A DNA stretch of 64,000 nt from Budorcas taxicolor (lineage: Eukaryota; Chordata; Mammalia; Artiodactyla; Bovidae): contig NC_068922.1 of assembly GCF_023091745.1 (NCBI RefSeq), forward strand, positions 82,307,533 through 82,371,532, in the 5' to 3' direction. Numbering within the stretch: position 1 is the stretch's first letter; the number at the start of each line of letters is the position of its first letter. A model generated the notes under the pieces. The model searched no databases and had not been told where the DNA came from. It worked only from the letters and a program-made list of their open reading frames with translations. This document shows positions 21,690-32,113 of the stretch, one piece after another. A program made the position numbers and the translations under genes.

Positions 21690-21905
21690 TTGCGCTTCCC
21701 TGGTGGCTCAATGGTAAAGAAACTGCCTGCAATGCAGGAGATGCGGGTTCCATCCCTGGGTCAGGAAGACCACGTGGAGGAAAAATGCCAGCCCGCCCCA
21801 CTGTTCTCTCCTGGGAAATCCTGCGGCCAGAGGAGATGGGTGGGCGGCCGTCCATGGGATCACAAAGAGCCAGACTCGACTTGGAGACCAGACCACCGTC
21901 ACCAG
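21690..21905 (+). mobile_element. Bov-tA SINE
   Basis: Sense Bov-tA: gcgcttccctggtggctcaa, ctgcctgcaatgcaggagat, the B-box-like gcgggttccatcc and cacaaagagccagactcgac. Confidence 0.88.
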
Positions 21906-22604
21906 CCTTTTTAAAGGCAGAGAAGAAAGGGGGAAACTGTTTTGTATGTTGCCTATAAATAATAAAATGCACACCAAATAAGTGTCTCCTTAAGTTAAAG
22001 GCACAATAACTTTTAGGAAAAGCTCTGAGTCGGTCCTCGTATTCACCAGGATTGGATTGTTTCTTGAAACTCCTGAAATGGCCTGAGAGTAGTAGGGTGA
22101 AGCTTGAGTAAGAAGCTAGGCCCTGGGAAAACTCTGGGGACTAATTAGCACCCCAGAGATTCTGAGAGCATCCCTGGGTACGACTTCCTGCCTCCTGGAA
22201 CTGACTGCACTCTGGGACACGACCTGTCTCTTCCTCTCCCTTCTGCTTCCTGAGGCTCCCAGAGGGAGCGGCAGCGGAAACCCTGGCAAGCTCAAGGACT
22301 GCTCCAGTGATAATGAGCTCCATTCCTGGCAGGAGACGAACACAACCCCTCCGGATCTCCGTGGCAGCTGTCTCTCTGGGCTCACAGTGTCAGAACTGTC
22401 CAGCCCAGCTTCCCAAGGACACAGGAGCCTCACCCGCCATATGGCTGCTGAACTTAGAGCTACCGATGCTGAGCCTACTGACTTCAGTTTGTCCCGACCA
22501 GCCAGAATATCTTCCTCCTCTGCGCTCTACCAACGCCACGTGAGCAGATCCAGCGTGCTGAGAAAAATCTCCATTCTGGCATCAGAGAGACTTACGGTGG
22601 AGTC
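21906..22604. other. No gene seen
   Basis: Unassigned, GC-moderate sequence. Several 60- to 105-codon open frames on both strands overlap one another and show no domain. Confidence 0.4.
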
Positions 22605-22770
22605 CTTGGTGCGATCCTGGACTCGTTTCCTAAGCATCTGATTTTTACTTTCGTTATCGGTAAAATGGGGAAAATAGATGTGAGAGTTAAATTAGACCAA
22701 GCATGGAAAGCTCCCAGAGCAGTGCCTAGCAGATATTGAGTGCCCGGAATTCATTATTTCACTATTGTTG
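22605..22770 (+). repeat. MIR SINE
   Basis: gttatcggtaaaatggggaa, gttaaattagaccaagcatg and ccagagcagtgcctagcaga follow the MIR 3' half in sense orientation. Confidence 0.6.
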
Positions 22771-22847
22771 TGGTTGTTTTCATTGCTACCACAAGGAGCT
22801 AATCTGAGGCAAGAGAAAAATAAAAAGGAACACAAGCATTCCTATTT

Positions 22848-23061
22848 GTTGTTGTTCAGCCAGTAAGTCACTTCTGACTGTTTGCGATCCCCTGGACTGT
22901 AGCCCGCCAGACTCCATTGGATTCTCCAGGCAAGAATATTGGAGTGGGGTGCCATTTCCTTCTCCAGGGGATCTTCCTGACCCAGGGGTCAGATCCGAGT
23001 CTCTTGCGTCTCCTGCACTGTTAGGGAGATTTTTCGCCTGCTGCGCCACCTGGGAAGCCCG
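22848..23061 (-). mobile_element. Bov-tA SINE
   Basis: Antisense Bov-tA from ttgttgttgttcagccagta to ctgcgccacctgggaagccc; nearly full length. Confidence 0.9.
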
Positions 23062-23688
23062 AGCATTCTGCCAGAGCTTGGCCAGTCGCACACTTCCTGG
23101 TGGAGAGCTGCAGTGCAGGGGCAGGGTGGAAAGGCCAAGGAGACACCAACGTCAGGGCCACAGAAAGAAGCTGTGTGCGTGCCTCTGGGAAATGTGAGCG
23201 CTAACGTCCGATCCCGTGATTCAGCGAGTCACAGGTAAAAGCGCCGGTGACAAGTGCAAATGGTTTGCTCAGCACCTGGAACGCGTGGGGTGTGACCTTG
23301 TTCTGCAGCTCGGTACCGGCGCCTCGGGTGAGCGGAGGTGTGAATGAGACAGGAGCCGTGGTGGCGGGAGCCCCGGGAGGATAATTGCCTTCCTAGAGGC
23401 GCTGTCTTCTGATCACCTGGCTGCGCTTGTCCACGTGGACAGCATCCTGATGCTTCCTGAGTGCCCCGGCTGCGGTGGCAGGGGCACTCAGTGACCCAGT
23501 GTTGGGGGCACCTGCCTCAGCCTGACCGTCTTTCCCAGACAGCGCCTACTTCATTCAGCCATGCAGGATTTGGATGATTTGAATCATGAGAGATTTACCC
23601 AGCCTCCGATATGCTTGGGGCTGTCCATCCAAACAGACTTCATTATTATGCTTATTATTATCTCTCATAATGACACAGCTCTGATTGC
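23062..23688. other. No gene seen; GC-rich first half
   Basis: 23062-23540 is GC-rich with scattered CpG (for example 23200-23420) but has no recognised promoter motif set or open frame. No repeat assigned. Confidence 0.4.
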
Positions 23689-23689
23689 T

Positions 23690-24133
23690 TAAATACAATT
23701 TTATGTATTTACTTTGGGCCATGCTGGGTCTTCCTTCCTTCATGGGCTTTTCTCTAGTTGCAGAGAGTAGGGGCTGCTCTCTAGCTGTGGCATGCAGCTT
23801 TTCTGGGCGGCGAGTCCTCTTGACGTCCAGCACAGGCTGTGTCTGTGTGGTGAGTCCTCTTGACGTCCAGCGTGGGCTCTGTCTGTGCAGCGAGTCCTCT
23901 TGACGTCCAGCGTAGGCTGTGTCTGTGTGGTGAGTCCTCTTGACCTCCAGCGTGGGCTCTGTCTGGGCGGCGAGTCCTCTTGATGTCCAGTGCAGGCTCT
24001 CGGGCACTTGGGCTCCAGCAGTGTGGTGCTTGGGCTTAGTTACTCCACAGCATGTGGGATCTTCCCTGGCCAGGGGTCAAACCCATGTCCCCTGCAGGCT
24101 GGCTCTTTACCAATGAGCCACCAGGGAAGCCCT
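23690..24133 (-). mobile_element. CHR-type SINE carrying an internal 40-bp VNTR
   Basis: Antisense CHR SINE. The tail is at the left (aaatacaattttatgtattt), with gggccatgctgggtcttcct and ttttctctagttgcagagag next. The head is at the right (gagccaccagggaagccc). The middle is expanded by a 40-bp tandem repeat. Confidence 0.82.
23811..24010. repeat. 40-bp tandem repeat, five units, with an 80-bp period
   Basis: Units start at 23811, 23851, 23891, 23931 and 23971, each with gagtcctcttga followed by a cctccag/cgtccag block. Units 1, 3 and 5 begin cgag while units 2 and 4 begin tgag. Units 1 and 3 end ggctgtgtctgtgtgg, while 2 and 4 carry gggctctgtctg. The true period may therefore be an 80-bp dimer. 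Confidence 0.92.
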
Positions 24134-24256
24134 GTGTATAGTTTTAAAGAACGTCTATACAGGAAGCCAGGCCAGGGCTCTGCGATGGCCTAGATAGGAG
24201 AGATGAGTGTGGTGGGTTGGAGGGAGGTCTAAGAGGGAGAGATTTATGTACATGTG

Positions 24257-24462
24257 TGTGTCAGTGGCTCAGTTGTGTCCGACTCTGCAAGAGCCCACAG
24301 ACCTTGGTTCACCAGGCTCCTCTGTCCGTGGGATTCTGCAGGCAAGAATACTGGAGTGGGTTGCCATTCTCTTCTCCAGGGGATCTTCCTGACTCAGAGA
24401 CTGAGCCCAGATCTCCTGCATTGCAGGCAGATTCTTTGCTGTCTGAGCCACCAGGGAAGCCC
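24257..24462 (-). mobile_element. Bov-tA SINE
   Basis: Antisense Bov-tA from ggctcagttgtgtccgactc to gagccaccagggaagcccaa. Close to consensus, so relatively young. Confidence 0.9.
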
Positions 24463-24550
24463 AATATATGTATACGTATAGCTGATTTACTTCATTGTAC
24501 ATAGAAACTAACACAGCATTGTTGTATTATATTCTAATTTTAAAAAACTC
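24463..24550. repeat. Artiodactyl L1-type 3' end fragment (tentative)
   Basis: gtatacgtatagctgattta, ttcattgtacatagaaacta and acacagcattgttgtattat resemble a common artiodactyl LINE 3' end. Too short to be sure. Confidence 0.35.
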
Positions 24551-25424
24551 ATTAGTAAATGGAAGGTTAAATAAGGAAAACAGGAGAATCCTTCTGGTCT
24601 TGACTGTCAAAATCGGTCGATGACTGGAATCCCACAGGTCCTTGAACACTTTGTATGAATAAGAGTTCTGGCAAATGGTTCATTTTGTATACCTGTTGGA
24701 GGAGTGAGGGAAATAGGGAGAGGGGAGGAAAAGAGCTTCAGATTTTCCTTCTATGGACCTGACCATCCCTGCCCCTGTTTTGACAGCCTCTCGTAGCAGA
24801 GCTCATCATGACGATTGTATCAGAAGTGGTTTCCCTTCTGCAATCACAGTGATGTGCCGCCCGCCTCACTGCGCATCGCTAAGCGTTCGAGGTGGATGGG
24901 GCTTGGCAATCAAGCAGCCTGTCCTTCATTTCACTGATGAAGAAAAAGGAGCCCAGGAAAATTAGGGAGGATTTGCAAAGACAGAGGCCTGTTGACAAAT
25001 ACTGTTCCTATCTCCATTCCAATGTGATAATAGCACCTTAGTTTCCCTCTTAGGAAATATTCTTTCCAATTCTCAGCACATATGTTTCAGGTAAGGCTTA
25101 CCGGAACATTCTTGGCCCTGCCAACAAATTCCAAAGGCCCAGCAATTGGCACAGAACCCAGGTCTGGCCATTAGTGATTGGATTGGCTGTGTGCGTTGAC
25201 CCAGCAGTTTCTGGAACTGACTTAGATATTAGAAAATCTAAGTTCTTTCCCATCGGGTGGGGTGGCTGAGACGGTAGGGTACAGTCCTGGAACTGCCAGG
25301 ACTATTTGCTGACAAAACGGAATAACTCAGTAGTGAAGCTCACAGGGCAGTCAGCGGAGAGGAAAGTGTGGAAACTCACTTCTCTATAAACCTTCAGCTG
25401 CGCCAGGCTCGTCCCAGGGCAGGG
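24551..25424. other. No gene seen
   Basis: Unassigned sequence of mixed composition, no long open frame and no repeat I recognise. Confidence 0.4.
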
Positions 25425-25791
25425 ACTGCTGGCTGCAGCGAGTGGGCTGCTCTCCACTTGCGGTGCGCGGGCCTCTTCCTGCGGGGCTGCTCTTGCTGCA
25501 GAGCGTGGGCTCTAGAGCCCGCAGGCTTCAGTACCTGTGGCATGCAGGCTGTAGAGACAGGCTTGGTAGTACGGCACACAGGCAAAGTTGCCCCAAGGCA
25601 TGTGGGATCTTTGTTCCCAGTTCAGTTCAATTCAGTTCAGTCGCTCGGTCATGTCCGACTCTTTGTGATTCCATGGACTGCAGCACACCAGGCCTCCCTG
25701 TCCATCCCTTTGTTCCCAGACCAGGGATCAAACCCACATCCCCTGAGTGGGCAGGTGGATTCTTAACCAGTGTACCACCAAGGAAGTCCCC
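25425..25791 (-). mobile_element. CHR-type SINE split by a BovB-end insertion
   Basis: Antisense CHR SINE: ggctgctctccacttgcggt, ctcttgctgcagagcgtggg, caaggcatgtgggatctttg, then after the insert ccagggatcaaacccacatc, ggattcttaaccagtgtacc and accaaggaagtcccc. It is not tandemly expanded, unlike the other two CHR copies. Confidence 0.8.
25621..25707 (-). mobile_element. 87-bp BovB/Bov-A 3'-end insertion
   Basis: Antisense BovB-type terminus (ttcagttcaattcagttcag to gcctccctgtccat) inside the CHR SINE, bracketed by ctttgttcccag at 25609-25620 and 25708-25719. The 12-bp TSD is perfect, so this is an extremely 5'-truncated retrotransposition event. Confidence 0.88.
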
Positions 25792-26082
25792 AAGACTCCT
25801 TTCTGATGATGTTATTGAGGACCTGGATCATGGACCTCTTTGTATGTTCAGTGGCTTTGACACAGTACTCTTTCCATTTTGAATTAGATTTCTTCATTTC
25901 TAAATTAAAAAAAATTCCTGAATGCATTAGAGCTACCTGGATAAAGGATGTCTGATCGTCGAGCAGGGGTCTCTCTCTCTCATGAACAATAAAAGGAAAG
26001 ACAAAACATTGAGAAACACCAAAGGTCTTTAATGAGTTTAACCATTTTAATTATGACTAAGAAACTCAATTTACAGACTCTT
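25792..26082. other. No gene seen
   Basis: Unassigned sequence. A short TC run lies at about 25970-25982. Confidence 0.4.
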
Positions 26083-26093
26083 AAGCAAAGATA

Positions 26094-27675
26094 CACACAG
26101 AAGAACAGTACAAAAAAGATCTTCACGACCAAGATAATCACGATGATGTGATCACTCGCCTAGAGCCAGACATCCTGGAATGTGAAGTCAAGTGGGCTTT
26201 AGGAAGCATCACTATGAACAAAGCTACTGGAGGTGATGGAATTCCAGTTGAGCTATTTCAAATCCTGAAAGATGATGCTGTGAAAGTGCTGCACTCAATA
26301 TGCCAGCAAGTGTGGAAAACTCAGCAGTGGCCACAGGACTGGAAAAGGTCCGTTTTCATTTCAATCCCAAAGAAAGGCAATGCCAAAGAATGCTCAAACT
26401 ACCGCACAGTTGCACTCATCTCACATGCTGGTAAAGTAATGCTCGAAATTCTCAAAGCCAGGCTTCAGCAATACATGAACCGTGAACTTCCAGATGTTCA
26501 AGCTGGTTTTAGAAAAGTCAGAAACCAGAGATCAAATTGCCAATATCTGCTGGATCATCGGAAAAGCAAAGGACTTCCAGACAAACATTTTTATTTCTGC
26601 TGTATTGACTATGCCAAAGCCTTTGACTGTGTGGGTCACAATAAACTGTGGAAAATTCTGAGAGAGATGGGAATACCAGACCACCTGACCTGCCTCTTGA
26701 GAAATCTGTATGCAGGTCAGGAAGCAGCAGTTAGAACTGAACATGGAACACCAGACTGGTTCCAAATAGGAAAAGGAGTGCATCAAGGCTGTGTATTGTC
26801 ACCCTGCTTATTTAACTTCTATGCAGAGTACATCATGAGAAACGCTGGACTGGAAGAAGCACAAGCTGAAGTCAAGATTACTGGGAGAAATATCAATAAC
26901 CTCAGATATGCAGATGACCCCACCCTTATGGCAGAAAGTGAAGAGGAACTAAAAAGCCTCTTGATGAAAGTGAAAGTGGAGAGTAAAAAAGTTGGCTTAA
27001 AGCTCAACATTCAGAAAACGAAGATCATGGCATCCCGTCCCATCACTTCGTGGGAAAGAGATGGGGAAACAGTGGAAACAGTGGCTGACTTTATTTTTCT
27101 GGGCTCCAAAATCACTGCAGATGGTGACTACAGCCATGAAATTAAAAGACACTTACTCCTTGGAAGAAAAGTTATGACCAACCTAGATAGCCAGAGACAT
27201 TACTTTGCCAACAAAGGTCCGTCTAGTCAAGGGTATGGTTTTTCCTGTGGTCATGTATGGATGTGAGAGCTGGACTGTGAAGAAAGCTGAGTGCTGAAGA
27301 ATTGATGCTTTTGAACTGTGGTGTTGGAGAATACTCTTGAGAGTCCCTTGGACTGCAAGGAGATCCAACCAGTCCATTCTAAAGGAGATCAGTCCTGGGT
27401 GTTCTTTGGAAGAAATGATGCTGAATCTGAAACTCCAGTACTTTGCCCACTTCATGCGAAGAGTTGACTCATTGGAAAAGACTCTGCTGCTGGGAGGGAT
27501 TGGGGGCAGGAGGAGAAGGGGACGACCGAGGATTAGATGGCTGGATGGCATCACGGACTCCATGGACGTGAGTTTGAGTGAACTCCAGGAGATGGTGATG
27601 GACAAGGAGGCCTGGCGTGCTGCGATTCATGGGGTCACAAAGAGTCGGCCACAACTGAGCGACTGAACTGAACTG
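26094..27675 (+). mobile_element. BovB LINE, 5'-truncated, 1.6 kb
   Basis: It starts cacacagaagaacagtac (end of linker) and ends gcgactgaactgaactg. aagcaaagata at 26083-26093 and 27676-27686 is a perfect 11-bp TSD. It holds the whole reverse transcriptase and the C-terminal region but no endonuclease. Confidence 0.92.
26148..27266 (+). pseudogene. BovB reverse transcriptase, 372-codon open frame
   Basis: This frame covers the RTE-type reverse transcriptase: NKATGGDGIPVELFQILKDDAVKVLHS at about residues 25-50, ISIPKKGNAKECSNYRTVALISH (65-87), FCCIDYAKAFDCVGHNKLW (motif A), GKGVHQGCVLSPCLFNFYAEY and RYADDPTLMAES (motif C, catalytic YADD kept). Between FRK and FYFC the residues VRNQRSNCQYLLDHRKSKGLPDKHF replace the usual GRGTRDQIANI... 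series. That is the signature of two compensating frameshifts. The end, from LDSQRHYF on, is out of frame, and a stop follows. The C-terminal region continues in another frame at 27337-27666. It lacks the N-terminal endonuclease and is not a working gene. Confidence 0.82.
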
Positions 27676-27889
27676 AAGCAAAGATATTCTTAAAAGACTT
27701 AGAAACAATAGGGGAAGCCAAAGAGCAGCCACATTATGCTTAATTTTAATCCCAAACCAAAAATGATCAGTTGTGTATATTGTGAAACTGTGTCTTCCCT
27801 TCAACTTGGCCTCTGAGCTGTGAATGTGACCTTGAACATGTTCTTTGTCTTCTCTTACGTTCTGGATGTCTGTTTCTACAAGGCAAACC

Positions 27890-28155
27890 ACCACCAAACA
27901 GTGGGTTTTAAAACAATAATAGTCATTTATTTTGCTCACAAATCTGGAAGTTGACCAAGTTCATGTAGGTTTGGAAACCCTCCTGTGGTTGCAGTCAGAT
28001 GTTGGTTGATTGGGTAATAAACTTTACTTGGTCTACTGACTCACAGATATTCCTCTTATCCAGAAATTGCCTCATAGGCACATCCAGAATAATGTTTGAC
28101 CAGACATCTGGGTACCCCGTAACTCTGTCAAGTTTACACATTAAAGTTAATCATT
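27890..28155 (-). repeat. Possible ancient MaLR-type LTR, reverse orientation
   Basis: taaaacaataatagtcattt and attttgctcacaaatctgga are reminiscent of antisense MaLR-class LTR ends. The block ends tttacacattaaagttaatc. Weak, family not assigned. Confidence 0.3.
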
Positions 28156-28157
28156 AA

Positions 28158-28653
28158 GTTCAGTTCAGTTCAGTCACTCAGTCATGTCCCACTCTTTGCA
28201 ACCCCATGAATCCCAGCACGCCAGGCCTCCCTGTCCATCACCAACTCCGTTCACTCAAACTCATGTCCCTCGAGTCGGTGATGCCATCCAGCCATCTCAT
28301 CCTCTGTCGTCCCCTTCTCCTCCTGCTCCAAATCCCTCCCAGCATCAGAGTCTTTTCCAATGAGTCAACTCTTCGCATCAAGTGGCCAAAGAATTGGAGT
28401 TTCAGCTTTAGCATCAGTCCTTCCAAAGAACACCCAGGACTGGTCTCCTGCAGAATGGACTGGTTGGATTTCCTTGCAGTCCAAGGGACTCTCAAGAGTC
28501 TTCTCCAACACCAATTGTTTGGCACTCAGCTTTCTTCACAGTCCAACTCTCAAATCCATACATGACCACTGGAAAAACCACAACCTTGACTAGAGGAACC
28601 TTTGTTGGCAAAGTAATGTCTCTGCTTTTCAATATGCTGTCTAGGTTAGTCAT
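28158..28653 (-). mobile_element. BovB 3' end, antisense
   Basis: It starts at the left with the reverse-complemented tail (gttcagttcagttcagtcac) and proceeds to ctgtctaggttagtcat. Minus-strand frame 28525-28238 encodes WCWRRLLRVPWTARKSNQSIL and FGHLMRRVDSLEKTLMLGG. Its truncated 5' end coincides with the target of the neighbouring SINE. Confidence 0.87.
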
Positions 28654-28930
28654 GCTGCTGCTGCTGCTGCTAAGTCACTTCAGTTGTGTCCGACTCTGTG
28701 TGACCCCATAGAAGTCAGCCTACCAGCTCCCCCATCCCTGGGATTCTCCAGGCAAGAACACTGGAGTGGATTGCCATTTCCTTCTCCAATGCATGAAAAT
28801 GAAAAGTGCAAGTGAAGTCACTCAGTCGTGTCCGACCCTCAGCGACCACATGGACTGCAGCCTTCCAGGCTCCTCTGTCCATGGGATTTTCCAGGCAAGA
28901 GTACTGGAGTGGGGTGCCATTGCCTTCTCC
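28654..28930 (-). mobile_element. BOV-A2 SINE (dimeric) at the BovB 5' edge
   Basis: Antisense BOV-A2 with ctgctgctgctgctgctaag at the left and the atgaaaatgaaaagtgcaag linker. TSD aggttagtcat at 28643-28653 and aggctagtcat at 28931-28941, one mismatch. Confidence 0.92.
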
Positions 28931-29078
28931 AGGCTAGTCATACCTGAAGTCAAATGTCATGGCAGACAGGAACTGTTTAGAATCATTCACTCTACTTGAT
29001 TCAGTCCTGTGGACTTGAGAGTTTCTAACATCTGAATGGTTTGAACATCGAGACATGGGTATAATGCTTCGGTGTTGC

Positions 29079-29288
29079 TTGCTCCAGGTGGCTTAGTGGT
29101 GAAGAGTCTGCTCACCAGTGCAGGAGACACAGGGAACACGGGTTCGATCCCAGAGTCAGGAAGATCCCCTACAGTAAGAAATGGCAACCCACTCTAGTAT
29201 TCTTGCCTGGAAAATTCCATGGACAGAGGAGCCTGGTGGGCTACAGTCCACGGGGTCGGAAAGATGGGACACGACTGAGCACACACCG
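29079..29288 (+). mobile_element. Bov-tA SINE
   Basis: Sense Bov-tA with ggtggcttagtggtgaagag (A-box side), cacgggttcgatcccag (intact B-box-like core) and ggacacgactgagcacacac. Confidence 0.9.
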
Positions 29289-29449
29289 GTGTCTGTGTAC
29301 CCTCATAAAATGTTAGTGAGCATGAAAATACTGGATAGAATTACATGTGTGTGTATACATGCTATAATGTGCATATGTGTAACATATGTTATATAAAGAG
29401 AGTCCTTAATGTACCACTTAGAATATTAACATTCTAAATCTATGAAATT

Positions 29450-29745
29450 TATAAAATGCATATACAATGATAGAATAGTATAATAAACCTTTTCATATAC
29501 ATTACCCCAGCTTTGATCATTATCAATATTTTTCAATGCATTTTATACCCACTGCACTTTAAATTTCTGCTCTATTGCTTTAAATCAAATCCCAGACAAC
29601 ATATTGTTTTGTACAGGAGTGCTCCAGGATGCATCTCTAACAGAAAAGGGGACTTTGTCTTCCCTGTTTAGCTTCGATTCCCCATCACATGTAACATTTA
29701 AAATAAACCCTTAATATCATCTAATATTGAGAGAGTCCTAAAAGT
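29450..29745 (+). repeat. Probable ancient L1M-type 3' UTR
   Basis: aaatcaaatcccagacaaca, ggatgcatctctaacagaaa and cccttaatatcatctaatat follow the order of an old L1 3' untranslated region. Confidence 0.5.
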
Positions 29746-30520
29746 GATTTTAATCATACATGATTTTTATCTTATCTTCACCAATCATCTGGCCTAACAC
29801 CCACGTGAGTCTGAGATGATCAAAACCTAGAGAGGAGAATCAGGTGGCATGAAAGCTGACAGGAACACGTGAGCAGAGCGAGTCACATGTTCAGCGGCAT
29901 GGCAGAGTCTGGAAGCACTCAACTCACTCAGAGAAACGGGAAGTCTGCGTGGGCCGTCTGGGTGGCAGACGGGTCCTCCATCCTGTCGGCGTGCCTGTCA
30001 CACTCAGAATTGCTGGGCTCCCTGCACTTGGGACGGCCATTGTTACATCCACAACAGAATCCTAGAATGTGATGGTCTCTTCCTCACTGCAAGAGTGATG
30101 GTGCTTTATAGGTGAAACCCCGTGCCTGCCAAAGAAGATCGGACTTTCGCCTCTAATTGAGACAGCTTAATAACATAAGGGGCAGTGCACGGAACTTCTT
30201 AAAACTCTGGGCCCAGGCAGACTTGCTGCTGGGTGTCTGCCAGCCCACTGCACCTGCGGCATCTTCCCCAGAATATTTCAGAATGTTGGCGTAAGTGGCC
30301 CAGGAGCCCCCTGCAGAACCATGCTAATTGCTGAGCTGTGCCTCGACCAGCTGAGAGGAGTGCCAAGAAACAGGGAAAATGTCAACAGCTGGGGTTCCTG
30401 CTACTAATTTTGTTTTCTTAAAAGTAAACTTTGTGGAATGACAAATCCCACTAAAAGCTAATCTGGAATTAGACAATCACCAGTTCTCTCACTGGTCTTT
30501 GAAGTCCTGTGTTCAGTCAC
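29746..30520. other. No gene seen
   Basis: Balanced, unique-looking sequence. One 67-codon frame (29869-30072) has no recognisable domain. Confidence 0.4.
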
Positions 30521-30770
30521 TGCGTACAGAGCAAATCCGCCTCGGAGGCACAGACGCTCTCCCCTCGCAGCGGAGGCGGGCGTCGCGCATGCCGTCCTCT
30601 CTGGGCGGGTCTGCCCTGCACGTCCGTCCTTCTCCACACTGGGCTCCACGAGGAAGGCACTGAGCGCAGTCGGCGCGTGAGACGAAACGCGCCCCCTCTT
30701 TCCAGCTTGTTCTCAGTGCTCGTTTTGCCTCTTCGGGGAAGGGAGACGAACCCCAGCGTCCGAGCACATG
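30521..30770. promoter_or_regulatory. CpG-rich block, about 250 bp
   Basis: I count about 27 CpG dinucleotides here, close to or above the number expected from base content, while the flanks are CpG-poor. No TATA box, initiator or first exon can be identified, so a promoter role is only a possibility. It lies next to a Bov-tA. Confidence 0.35.
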
Positions 30771-30777
30771 GCATGGT

Positions 30778-30985
30778 TGCTTTGCAGTCGCTGTCATGTT
30801 CAACTCTTTGCGACCCGAGGGACTTCAGCCCGCCAGGCTCCCCTGTCCATGGAGATCCCCAGGAAAGAATACTGGAGTGGGCTGCCGTTTCCTTCTCCAG
30901 GGGACCCTCCCAGAACCAGAGATCAAACCCACGTCTTCTGCGCTGCAGGCAGATTCTTCACCACTGAGCCACCAGGGGAGGCCTG
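30778..30985 (-). mobile_element. Bov-tA SINE
   Basis: Antisense Bov-tA from gcagtcgctgtcatgttcaa to gagccaccaggggaggcctg; near full length. Confidence 0.9.
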
Positions 30986-31234
30986 GTGTCCCATGGTAAA
31001 CAGACCAAAGATGACACAAAGCTCTGAAAGGGCAGAGACGTCACCAGTCTCATTCACCACTGTGCTTTTAGAGCCACGCCTGGGCTCAGGAATAAGAAGC
31101 TGTTCAAAAAATATGCATTTAAAAATTCAATGAAATTGAAGAAAAGAAGCCTCACATGTGCTATTGGAATCAGATACCTAGATTGATATGCCTACAAAAT
31201 AAGAACAGTAGCAATGAGAATATAAAATAATTAA
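30986..31234. other. No gene seen
   Basis: Unassigned sequence between a Bov-tA and a MIR. Confidence 0.4.
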
Positions 31235-31460
31235 TAGGCAGCTGATACTAAATGATTTCTGTATGCCAGGCATCGTGCTGATGTATTTCCACAGACAGTC
31301 TCTCACTATTTCTCACAGTCGCCTTCTGTGATAGATCCTGTTTTGAGCTGCATGTTTCCAATGGGGAAACTGAGGCTTCATGAAGTTAAACAAGTTGCCC
31401 AAAGAGCAGCTATACCACCCGAGTTTACTGTCTGCATAATTCTCCAATCCACTGCAGCCT
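31235..31460 (-). repeat. MIR SINE
   Basis: Antisense MIR: tgtatgccaggcatcgtgct, ccaatggggaaactgaggct, tgaagttaaacaagttgccc and cagcctgctgactcttgtgc in order. Confidence 0.75.
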
Positions 31461-31609
31461 GCTGACTCTTGTGCCTGAAAAGTCTGGCCAGTTCTGGGGA
31501 TCATGATCGTCTCTAGGTGTCTTTGTGAAATTTATCTCACATGGCCATCTCTTCCTAAGTTTAAGAACATTCAGTGTAACTTCACTCGTGGTGGTGGTGG
31601 TGGTGGGGT

Positions 31610-31819
31610 TTAATTTCTAACTCTTGTCTGACTCTTTTTGACCCCATGGACTGTAGCCCGCCAAGCCCCTCTGTCTAGGGGATTTTCAAGGCAAGAATAC
31701 TGGAGTGGGCTACCATGCCCTCCTCTAGAAGATCTTCCCAACCCAGGGATCAAACCCACATCTTTGTCTCCTGGATTGGCAGCTGGGATCTTTACCACTA
31801 GCACCACCTGGGAAGCACG
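31610..31819 (-). mobile_element. Bov-tA SINE
   Basis: Antisense Bov-tA from taactcttgtctgactcttt to ccacctgggaagcacg. A (GTG)n run at about 31590-31606 lies just before its tail. Confidence 0.9.
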
Positions 31820-31863
31820 TATATGGTGCACATGTGTTTGTGTATGTGTGTGTCTATGTGTGT

Positions 31864-32061
31864 GTTAGTCACTGAGTCATGTCCAACTCTGCAGTTCATA
31901 GACTGTAGCCCACCAAGCTTCTCTGTCGTGATTTTCCAGGCAAGAATACTAGAGTGGACAGCCATTCCCTTCTCCAGGGGATCTTCCTGACTCAGGGATC
32001 GAACCCAGGTCTCCTGCTTTGTAGGCAGATTCTTTATCATCTGAGCCACTAGGGAAGCCCA
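31864..32061 (-). mobile_element. Bov-tA SINE
   Basis: Antisense Bov-tA from gttagtcactgagtcatgtc to gagccactagggaagcccat. A GT-rich run precedes it at about 31839-31863. Confidence 0.9.
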
Positions 32062-32079
32062 TATATATGTATGTATGTG

Positions 32080-32112
<33 letters not shown>

Positions 32113-32113
32113 A
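32062..32113. repeat. (TATG)n/(TG)n microsatellite
   Basis: atatatatgtatgtatgtgt followed by a pure TG run to 32113. Confidence 0.93.

Noticed and set aside
23811..24010. Regularly spaced repeats that could suggest a CRISPR-like array
   Set aside because: Repeats are contiguous 40-bp tandem units with no unique spacers, inside a mammalian SINE.
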